Notes under the pieces: model-generated
Databases searched by the model: none
The model's input: only the letters and a program-made list of their open reading frames with translations
What the model was told of the DNA's origin: nothing
In this document: in pieces, positions 1 to 5,272 of the stretch
How positions within the stretch are numbered: the first letter of the stretch is position 1
Layout: each line of letters begins with the position of its first letter
From: Chloroflexota bacterium
Lineage (GTDB): Bacteria; Chloroflexota; Dehalococcoidia; Lucifugimonadales; Lucifugimonadaceae
Reading direction: 5' to 3'
Length of the DNA: 5,272 nucleotides
NCBI GenBank assembly: GCA_013911545.1
Contig: JACETA010000062.1
Coordinates: 1 to 5,272, forward strand
Translations under genes and position numbers: made by a program

Positions 1-144
1 GTTTTAGATAGTGATAATTTTTCTTCAATTAATTCTCAAGAGGTACTTTCTATTCCTAAATCAAAAGATACACTTATGAGCCTATTTTTCGGTGAAAAAT
101 TTTCAAGAGTCATGTCTAGTTGGGGTAAAAGTAAAAATGATTAA
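1..144 (+). CDS. C-terminal end of an unidentified protein (partial)
   Basis: Frame 1 is open from the left edge to a TAA at 142-144, giving 47 residues that end in ...SSWGKSKND. Its last codons overlap the aroA start in ATGATTAA, an arrangement typical of translationally coupled genes, so it is most likely the preceding gene of the same operon. The tail is polar and Ser/Lys-rich, with one short hydrophobic patch (MSLFF) and no motif I recognise. Because the next gene is in the shikimate pathway, an aromatic-pathway gene such as prephenate dehydrogenase is possible, but that rests only on gene order common in other bacteria. The family cannot be named from this fragment. Confidence 0.7.
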   Translation, partial: VLDSDNFSSINSQEVLSIPKSKDTLMSLFFGEKFSRVMSSWGKSKND

Positions 145-1420
145 TTTAAATAAATCTACAAATTTTTCAGGCACTATTACTATTCCTAGTGATAAAAGTA
201 TTTCACATAGATCTGCAATCTTGAACTCAATTTCATATGGTGAAGCTAATATTAATAATTTTAGCAATGGAGATGATTGTTTATCGACTTTAAGTGTTCT
301 TCAAGGTTTAGGTGTTCAAATCGAAATTGATGATAAACAAGATTTTCTAAATATTAAATTAACTGGGAATGGTTTTAAGGGTCTAAAAAAACCTTCGTCT
401 GTTTTGAATGTCGGAAATAGCGGTACAACAACTAGATTAATTTCAGGTATATTATCAACATTAAAATTTGATACTACTCTTTCTGGTGATAATTCATTAA
501 ATTCAAGACCAATGAAAAGAATAATTGATCCATTATTAAAAATGGGAGCAAAAATATCATCAAATGAAAATATGGCACCATTATCTTTTCATCCTTCAAT
601 ATTAAAAGGGATAGACTTTAAGATGAATATTTCAAGTGCACAAGTTAAAAGTTGTATTATGCTTGCTGGTCTAAATTCTTTAAATAGAACATATATTCAG
701 CAGCCGTCATTATCTAGAGATCATACTGAGAGAATGTTAAAAGGTATGGGAGCAAAAATTGAAACAAACGGTAATGATATTTTTCTTGAGCCTTCTAAAT
801 TGAATTCTATAGATTTAACAATACCAGGTGATGTAAGTTCAGCAGCCTTTTGGATTGTTGGGGCTCTAATACATCCTAATAGTAACTTATTATTAAAAAA
901 TGTTGGATTAAATTCTTTGCGAACTGGAGTAATAGATGTTTTAAAAAATATGGGCGGAAATATTGTTATTGAAAATCATAGAATTCAGGCAAATGAACCT
1001 GTTGGTGATATAAGAGTTAGGTCATCTAATTTAATTGGTACTGAAATATCAGGTGATATTATCCCTAAATTAATTGATGAGATACCTATAATTATAATTG
1101 CATCATCTGTAGCTAGTGGCCCAACTCTAATTAAAAATGCTGAAGAGCTTAGATTTAAAGAAACTGACAGATTGCTAGCTATGTCAAAATTTTTAGAAAA
1201 ATCTAAAATTAAGCACCAGCTTAACGAAGACGGTATAAAAATTTTTGGTGACAGTGAATTTATTGGTGGAGAATTTGATTCATTTGATGACCATAGAATA
1301 GCAATGTCTATTGCAATTAGCTCAATAGTGGCGAAAAATAATACTATTATAAATGACCATAAGGTTGCTTCAATATCTTATAAAAATTTTTATAATCACT
1401 TAGAACTTTTAAAAACATAA
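137..1420 (+). CDS. aroA: 3-phosphoshikimate 1-carboxyvinyltransferase (EPSP synthase)
   Basis: This cytoplasmic enzyme joins shikimate 3-phosphate and phosphoenolpyruvate to make EPSP, the sixth step of the shikimate pathway to chorismate. From the ATG at 137 it has 427 residues, the usual family length. An in-frame GTG at 92 would add 15 residues inside the upstream gene. I prefer 137 because M-I-N-L leads directly into the family N-terminus and a GGGG lies about 11 bases upstream. Visible motifs: PSDKSISHR (17-25, substrate-binding Lys20/Ser21/Arg25), GNSGTTTR (93-100), SSAQVKS (166-172), SRDHTER (193-199), PGDVSSAAF (230-238), DEIP (314-317, with the catalytic Asp equivalent), ELRFKETDR (337-345) and DDHRIAM (384-390). 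All core residues look intact. The PEP-loop glycine (Gly96) is present, as in ordinary enzymes. It overlaps the upstream gene by 8 bases and ends one base before gmk. Confidence 0.97.
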   Translation: MINLNKSTNFSGTITIPSDKSISHRSAILNSISYGEANINNFSNGDDCLSTLSVLQGLGVQIEIDDKQDFLNIKLTGNGFKGLKKPSSVLNVGNSGTTTRLISGILSTLKFDTTLSGDNSLNSRPMKRIIDPLLKMGAKISSNENMAPLSFHPSILKGIDFKMNISSAQVKSCIMLAGLNSLNRTYIQQPSLSRDHTERMLKGMGAKIETNGNDIFLEPSKLNSIDLTIPGDVSSAAFWIVGALIHPNSNLLLKNVGLNSLRTGVIDVLKNMGGNIVIENHRIQANEPVGDIRVRSSNLIGTEISGDIIPKLIDEIPIIIIASSVASGPTLIKNAEELRFKETDRLLAMSKFLEKSKIKHQLNEDGIKIFGDSEFIGGEFDSFDDHRIAMSIAISSIVAKNNTIINDHKVASISYKNFYNHLELLKT

Positions 1421-1421
1421 T

Positions 1422-2000
1422 TTGATAGAAAAAGACAAACAATCAAATATTTTTATAATTTCTGGACCGTCTGGTGTTGGCAAAGATACATTAATGGATA
1501 TAGTTGCTGAAAATAATTCAGACATAGTTCATATTGCAATTACAGCTACAACAAGAAAACCAAGATCAAATGAAACAAATGGTATAAATCATTACTTTTA
1601 TAATGAAATAGATTTTAAAAATCTAATTGATCAAAAATTATTAATTGAATGGGCTAAAGTATATGATAATTTTTATGGTGTCCCCTACAGCGAAATTACT
1701 GAAAATTTAAATATTAATAAAAAAGTTTTATTAAGAGTTGATGTTCAGGGGGCAAAAAGATTAAAAAATATTATTCCGCACTCTAAATTTATTTTTATTA
1801 ATGCTGAATCAGAAGATGATTTGATATTAAGACTTAAAAAAAGACATGAAAATTCAGACACAGATATTCAAAATAGAATTAATCAGTCAAAAAGTGAAAT
1901 TAATGAAGCAGATTGGTTTGATTATATTGTTATAAATTATCCTGATAAAATTGATAAAGCAGTAGAAGAATTAACTAAACTTTTAGGTTTATTAAAATGA
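1422..2000 (+). CDS. gmk: guanylate kinase
   Basis: It phosphorylates GMP to GDP with ATP, an essential cytoplasmic step of purine nucleotide metabolism. The protein has 192 residues, close to the usual length. Motifs: P-loop GPSGVGKDT (15-23); GMP-binding T-T-R-x-P-R-x-x-E (43-51, Arg45, Arg48, Glu51); E-W-A-x-V-Y-x-N-x-Y-G-V-P (76-88, Glu76, Tyr85); and V-D-V-Q-G-A (106-111, Asp107). The start is TTG at 1422. It is the only NTG codon between the in-frame stop at 1410-1412 and the P-loop, and no Shine-Dalgarno is obvious, so translation may depend on coupling to aroA, which ends one base earlier. Two oddities: the P-loop has Asp22 where most Gmk have Ser, and the usual D-Y-x-F near the GMP phosphate reads N-H-Y-F (56-59). 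PhnN ribose bisphosphokinases also carry a GKD P-loop, but the full GMP-binding set argues for Gmk. It overlaps the next gene by ATGA. Confidence 0.93.
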   Translation: MIEKDKQSNIFIISGPSGVGKDTLMDIVAENNSDIVHIAITATTRKPRSNETNGINHYFYNEIDFKNLIDQKLLIEWAKVYDNFYGVPYSEITENLNINKKVLLRVDVQGAKRLKNIIPHSKFIFINAESEDDLILRLKKRHENSDTDIQNRINQSKSEINEADWFDYIVINYPDKIDKAVEELTKLLGLLK

Positions 2001-3145
2001 AAATAATTGTTGCACCACAATCTTTTAAAGGGTCTTTATCAGCAAAAGAGGCTTCAAATATTATATCCCAGTCAGTTAGTGAGATATTTCCTGAAGCTGA
2101 AATAGTTCAAATTCCAATAGCTGACGGTGGTGATGGCACATTAGAAACTATTATTGATGCTACTGATGGTCAATTAAAGACTACAAATGTTACAGGGCCA
2201 CTAAACGACAATATAAATGCACAATGGGGATTATTTGAGGCTGCTGATTCAAAAAAAACTGCAATAATAGAGATGGCTAGAAGTTCAGGGCTAGCTCTTT
2301 TAGACCCTGAAAAGCTTAACCCATATCTAGCTACTACATATGGAACAGGAGAATTAATATTAGAAGCAATAAATAGTGGTTGTAATAAAATTATCCTTGG
2401 TATTGGCGGTAGTGCAACAAATGATTGCGGGGTTGGCTTAGCTAATGCACTTGGTATTAAATTTAATGACATTAATGGTAATGAAATTATTCATGATGTA
2501 AAAAAATTTATAGATATTGCTTTGATTGACTTATCTAATATAAACCCTAAATTAAAAGATATTAAGTTTGAAGTTGCTTGTGATGTAACTAATAAATTAT
2601 GCGGAAAAGAAGGTGCTTCTTATATTTATGGCCCACAAAAAGGTGCGTCAAAAAATGATATTAAAATTTTAGATAAAAACTTGTTTCATTTAGGTGAAAT
2701 TATAAATAATCAATTAAATATTGATGTATTAAATATAAATGGTGGTGGTGCAGCTGGAGGTTTAGGTGCAGGAATGGTTGCTTTTTTTAATGCAACATTA
2801 AAACCAGGAGTTGAAATCATATTTGATTCTTTGAATGTAGAAGAGAGGATTCAAAAATCTGATCTCATTATTACAGGTGAAGGTCAATTTGATATATCTT
2901 CAACATTTAATAAAGCACCTACCGCAATAGCTAAATTGGGAAAAAAATATAATATCCCAACAATCGGAATTTCTGGTTCTTTAGGTGAAGGTTTTGAAAA
3001 ATTGGATGAATTTGGTATTTTATCTAAAACAACCTTGATAAATAAAATATCATCATTAGAAGATAATATTAATAACGCAAAAAAATTGTTAAAAATAGCT
3101 TCAATAGAACAATTGAAAGCAGTTAAGATAGGAATGAATTTATGA
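1997..3145 (+). CDS. glycerate kinase, GlxK/GarK family (type 1)
   Basis: It phosphorylates D-glycerate with ATP. Characterised members of this family mostly make 2-phosphoglycerate, which feeds lower glycolysis and completes glyoxylate, glycolate or sugar-acid breakdown. The 382 residues match the family length. Motifs in order: APQSFKGSLSA (6-16), PIADGGDGT (40-48), GIGGSATNDCG (135-145), ACDV (194-197) followed by GPQKGA, GGGAAGGLG (249-257) and ITGEGQFD (292-299). The following segment reads STFNKAPTAIAK, with Asn where a Gly (GK-P) is common; this is probably neutral. The ATG overlaps the gmk stop (ATGA), with a weak AGG about 9 bases upstream. It shares ATGA with lhgO downstream, so the two are likely co-translated. 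The family assignment is firm. The position phosphorylated, and so a choice between glxK and garK, cannot be read from the sequence. Confidence 0.95.
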   Translation: MKIIVAPQSFKGSLSAKEASNIISQSVSEIFPEAEIVQIPIADGGDGTLETIIDATDGQLKTTNVTGPLNDNINAQWGLFEAADSKKTAIIEMARSSGLALLDPEKLNPYLATTYGTGELILEAINSGCNKIILGIGGSATNDCGVGLANALGIKFNDINGNEIIHDVKKFIDIALIDLSNINPKLKDIKFEVACDVTNKLCGKEGASYIYGPQKGASKNDIKILDKNLFHLGEIINNQLNIDVLNINGGGAAGGLGAGMVAFFNATLKPGVEIIFDSLNVEERIQKSDLIITGEGQFDISSTFNKAPTAIAKLGKKYNIPTIGISGSLGEGFEKLDEFGILSKTTLINKISSLEDNINNAKKLLKIASIEQLKAVKIGMNL

Positions 3146-4359
3146 GTTCATATGACATTACAGTTATTGGTGGCGGTGCAATTGGTTTCGGCACAGTATT
3201 AGGCCTGCAAAGAAAAAATCCATACTTAAAGATAGCTTTAATTGAAAAGGATGATGTTGTTTCTAACCATCAAACAGGAAACAATAGTGGAGTTATTCAC
3301 TCTGGCATATATTATAAACCCGGTTCATTAAAAGCTGATTTTTGCGTTGAAGGAAGACAAAGTATTGCTGATTTTTGCATTGAAAATGATCTTAAATATG
3401 ATAAATGCGGAAAAATAATTGTTGCATATAACGAAGAAGAATTGCCAAGGCTAGATAATCTATATGAACGAGGCATAGCTAATAAAGTAAAAGGTTTAGA
3501 GTTAATTGGCCCAGAGAGAATTAAAGAAATTGAACCACATGCAACAGGTATAAAAGCTTTATATTCGCCTAATACTGGGATTGTAGATTACAGAGAGATT
3601 ACAGAAAAATATGCTCAAATTACAATGGAAAATGGCGCTGATATTAAATTAGGTACTTCATTTGAAGATTATTGGGATCCTAGAACTGTTGGAAAGAATT
3701 TAATACTAGAAACTTCTAAAGGTGAAATTGAAACTAAATTAACTATTAATTGCGCTGGGCTTTACTCAGATATTGTTGCTAAAAAGATGGGTGTTTCACC
3801 TAAACTTAGAATAATTCCTTTTAGAGGTGAGTATTACAATATAAAACCTGAAAAGAAACATTTAGTTAAAGGGTTAATTTATCCTGTGCCAGATCCAAAA
3901 TTTCCATTTCTAGGTGTTCATTTCACAAAGACAGTACATGATGGACTTATTGAGGCTGGTCCAAATGCTGTATTAGGTTGGGCTAGAGAAGCTTATAGAA
4001 AAATTAATGTTAACCCAAAAGAACTTTTAAATACTCTTACTTATCCTGGATTTATTCAATTTGCATTACAAAATTGGATGATTGGTTTTAATGAAATTAA
4101 TAGGTCTTTTAGAAAACGTGTATTTGTTAAAGATTTACAAAAAATGATCCCTGAGATTAAATCATCTGACTTAATGACTGGTGGCGCTGGAGTTAGAGCT
4201 CAAGCAATAGGTAGGGATGGCGAACTTATAGATGATTTTGCTTTTGAATTTACTGAAAAATCAATTCACGTGCTTAATGCCCCATCACCTGGAGCGACTT
4301 CATCTCTGGTTATTGGGAAATATATTGCTAATTTAGCAATAGAAAAATTAACTTCTTGA
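3142..4359 (+). CDS. lhgO: L-2-hydroxyglutarate oxidase/dehydrogenase (FAD-dependent)
   Basis: This DAO-superfamily flavoprotein oxidises L-2-hydroxyglutarate to 2-oxoglutarate. Bacterial LhgO removes this by-product of side reactions or of lysine/glutarate breakdown and passes electrons to oxygen or the quinone pool, often as a peripheral membrane protein. The 405 residues fit the family. An N-terminal Rossmann FAD motif G-G-G-A-I-G (10-15) ends in the ribose-binding acid Glu35. The family signature H-Q-T-G-N-N-S-G-V-I-H-S-G-I-Y-Y follows (43-58), with NCAG and PFRGEYY mid-protein, LIYPVPDPKFPFLGVHFT, GGAGVRAQAIGRDG (347-360) and NAPSPGATSS (379-388). No signal peptide or membrane helix is seen. 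The ATG overlaps the glycerate kinase stop, with GGAA about 8 bases upstream. It is the last gene of the operon. Other L-2-hydroxy acids cannot be excluded as substrates. Confidence 0.93.
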   Translation: MSSYDITVIGGGAIGFGTVLGLQRKNPYLKIALIEKDDVVSNHQTGNNSGVIHSGIYYKPGSLKADFCVEGRQSIADFCIENDLKYDKCGKIIVAYNEEELPRLDNLYERGIANKVKGLELIGPERIKEIEPHATGIKALYSPNTGIVDYREITEKYAQITMENGADIKLGTSFEDYWDPRTVGKNLILETSKGEIETKLTINCAGLYSDIVAKKMGVSPKLRIIPFRGEYYNIKPEKKHLVKGLIYPVPDPKFPFLGVHFTKTVHDGLIEAGPNAVLGWAREAYRKINVNPKELLNTLTYPGFIQFALQNWMIGFNEINRSFRKRVFVKDLQKMIPEIKSSDLMTGGAGVRAQAIGRDGELIDDFAFEFTEKSIHVLNAPSPGATSSLVIGKYIANLAIEKLTS

Positions 4360-4384
4360 CTAAAAGCAACCTATAAGATTAAAT
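4356..4384 (+). promoter_or_regulatory. candidate sigma-70-type promoter for the riboswitch/permease transcript
   Basis: TTGACT (4356-4361, five of six to the -35 consensus) overlaps the lhgO stop. After a 17-base spacer comes TTAAAT (4379-4384, four of six to the -10 consensus). Transcription would begin near 4391, about a dozen bases before the first conserved riboswitch block. TATAAG at 4372-4377 and TCTAAT at 4384-4389 are rival -10 boxes, but neither is well spaced from TTGACT. Such hexamers arise by chance in AT-rich DNA, so this is only a candidate. Read-through from the upstream operon is also possible. Confidence 0.3.
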
Positions 4385-4399
4385 CTAATTAACTATTTA

Positions 4400-4535
4400 T
4401 TTAGGGAAAACGGAATCGGTTTATATCCGAACGGTTTGCGCCACTGTTAAGCAAATCCTTTTTTTAGTCACTGACAAACTTCTTGTTGGGAAGGCTAATC
4501 AAAAATTTTGCATAAGTCAGGAGACCTCCCTGAAA
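4400..4535 (+). ncRNA. cobalamin (B12) riboswitch aptamer
   Basis: The conserved blocks of the cobalamin riboswitch occur in order: GGGAA (4404-4408); a GGTnnA...CCG hairpin (4418-4429); GCGCCACTGTTAAGC (4438-4452, the CACTGT core); AGTCACTG (4466-4473) paired with GGGAAGGCT (4488-4496); and the B12 box AAGTCAGGAGACC (4514-4526). Stems I can draw: P5, GGTTTGC (4433-4439) with GCAAATCC (4451-4458), one bulged T; AGTC (4466-4469) with GGCT (4493-4496); and an inner ACAA/TTGT hairpin (4474-4486). These riboswitches bind adenosyl- or other cobalamins and turn off B12 uptake or synthesis genes, which fits the downstream permease. The usual GGT-containing 5' strand of P2, which pairs with the ACC of the B12 box, was not found upstream. 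The outer boundaries are therefore uncertain. Confidence 0.9.
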
Positions 4536-4587
4536 ATTTATTGAAAGGATTTTCGCAATAAGAATTCTGATTTTCAGAAATTTATTG
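4532..4587 (+). promoter_or_regulatory. probable riboswitch expression platform with competing hairpins
   Basis: CAATAA at 4556-4561 can pair with TTATTG at 4538-4543, enclosing an AAAGGA in the loop. It can equally pair with TTATTG at 4582-4587. The second choice extends through TTCTGA (4565-4570) pairing with TCAGAA (4574-4579), giving a long hairpin of about 13 pairs that ends 10 bases before the permease ATG. The two folds exclude each other. A smaller hairpin, GAAAAT (4532-4537) with ATTTTC (4549-4554), is also possible. No T-run follows the long hairpin, so control of translation initiation seems likelier than termination here. The pairings are read from sequence; the switching role is inferred. 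Confidence 0.5.
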
Positions 4588-4597
4588 TGTTCATATT

Positions 4598-5272
4598 ATG
4601 TTGGACACTAATTTAAAATCATTAAGGCATTTTTCTGCATATAATAAGCTTTTATTTATTTCGCCTGTCATATTATTTCTTTTATTTGTTGTTTCAATAA
4701 TTTCTCTATCAAATGGTGCAGTCACAACTTCATATCAAGATTTATTTAATTATGTATTAAGTTTTTTTATTTCAACTAATGAAATTGACCCTATTAAAGA
4801 AAAAGTAATTTCGAATATAAGATTTCCAAGGATAATATTATCTATATTAGTAGGTGCTGCACTGGCTGTTTCAGGCGCATCTCTTCAAGGTATCTTCAAA
4901 AATCCAATGGCTGACCCTGGTATAATAGGCGTATCTTCAGGTGCTGCTGTAGGAGCAGTTTTAATATTATCTCTAGGCCTTGCTTCATACTCAATATTAA
5001 TGTTGCCTATTTTTTCATTTTTTGGAGGGATGTTTGCTGCTTTTTTAGTTTTCTTAATTTCTAGATTGGCTTCTTCATCATCTAGTTCGTCGTTTATATT
5101 ATCGGGATTGGCTATATCAGCTTTTTTAAATTCATTAATCTCATTGATACTCGTTTCATCAAAAAAATTTGGTGAACTTACTTCAATACTAAATTGGTTG
5201 GCTGGAGGATTTCAAGATTCAAGATGGGAACATGTTTACATCACTTTTCCGGTTATTTTAATTGCACTGCCC
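4598..5272 (+). CDS. FecCD/BtuC-family ABC transporter permease, probable B12 importer (partial, 3' end off window)
   Basis: This is the inner-membrane channel subunit of a type II ABC importer of the BtuC/FecCD/FhuB family, which carries vitamin B12, heme or iron siderophores. The frame is open from the ATG at 4598 to the right edge, giving 225 of the usual 330-350 residues. After a short cytoplasmic N-terminus comes a first hydrophobic helix (about 18-38). Then follow the family hallmark R-F-P-R (75-78) with a glycine/alanine-rich helix, LQGIFKNPMADPGIIGVSSG (95-114; most relatives have NPLADP) and further helices. W-L-A-G-G-F...W (about 200-210) also matches the family. Placement behind a cobalamin riboswitch makes corrinoid the likeliest substrate, with siderophore or heme less likely. 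No Shine-Dalgarno precedes the ATG; a hairpin lies just upstream. The ATPase and binding protein would be expected beyond the window. Confidence 0.92.
   Translation, partial: MLDTNLKSLRHFSAYNKLLFISPVILFLLFVVSIISLSNGAVTTSYQDLFNYVLSFFISTNEIDPIKEKVISNIRFPRIILSILVGAALAVSGASLQGIFKNPMADPGIIGVSSGAAVGAVLILSLGLASYSILMLPIFSFFGGMFAAFLVFLISRLASSSSSSSFILSGLAISAFLNSLISLILVSSKKFGELTSILNWLAGGFQDSRWEHVYITFPVILIALP

Noticed and set aside
92..136. GTG at 92 as an earlier start for aroA
   Set aside because: It would add 15 residues overlapping the upstream gene that are not part of EPSP synthase. The ATG at 137 gives the normal N-terminus and length.
1422..2000. PhnN (ribose 1,5-bisphosphate phosphokinase) instead of guanylate kinase, because of the GKD P-loop
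   Set aside because: The TTR-PR-E block, E-W-A-x-V-Y-x-N-x-Y-G and V-D-V-Q-G-A are guanylate kinase motifs, and no phosphonate genes are nearby.
2170..2472. 100-residue open frame on the minus strand inside the glycerate kinase gene
   Set aside because: It lies wholly within a well-supported gene on the opposite strand, matches no family I know, and is best explained as a shadow of the coding frame.
4376..4386. AGATT-A-AATCT palindrome after lhgO as a terminator
   Set aside because: It has only a one-base centre, almost no G or C, and no following T-run, so it cannot form a stable hairpin. It also overlaps the candidate promoter.
4556..4587. Long hairpin before the permease as an intrinsic terminator
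   Set aside because: The sequence after it (TGTTCATATT) lacks a continuous T-run, so termination there is unlikely.

Overview
This AT-rich window (roughly 30% GC by eye) looks like chromosomal sequence from a small, compact, free-living bacterium, probably marine. Genes are packed with 4-8 base overlaps, and no mobile element, phage gene, tRNA, rRNA or CRISPR array is visible. The guanylate kinase resembles Chloroflexota enzymes: a P-loop ending Lys-Asp-Thr instead of Lys-Ser-Thr, and an E-W-A-x-V-Y-x-N-x-Y-G-V-P block. A marine Chloroflexota (SAR202-like) origin is therefore a reasonable but unproven guess.

Layout: (1) 1-144, the C-terminal end of an unidentified gene. (2) 137-1420, aroA (EPSP synthase). 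(3) 1422-2000, gmk (guanylate kinase). (4) 1997-3145, a GlxK/GarK-type glycerate kinase. (5) 3142-4359, lhgO (L-2-hydroxyglutarate oxidase). All five are on the + strand and overlap or sit one base apart, so they are very probably one transcription unit. (6) 4360-4597, an intergenic region holding a candidate promoter and a cobalamin (B12) riboswitch with possible alternative hairpins. (7) 4598 to the right edge, the N-terminal 225 residues of a FecCD/BtuC-type ABC transporter permease, presumably for B12 or a related corrinoid.

The first operon is metabolically mixed: aromatic amino acid synthesis (aroA), nucleotide metabolism (gmk), glycerate entry into lower glycolysis (glycerate kinase) and recycling of L-2-hydroxyglutarate to 2-oxoglutarate (lhgO). 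The second unit is a B12-controlled uptake system. It suggests the cell imports corrinoids and represses import when they are plentiful.

The protein genes are ordinary. The riboswitch leader is the part most worth a second look. Its P5 stem is followed directly by seven T's, the usual 5' strand of P2 is not found, and downstream of the aptamer one CAATAA segment can pair with either of two copies of AATTTATTG. I see no evidence of a wholly new system.
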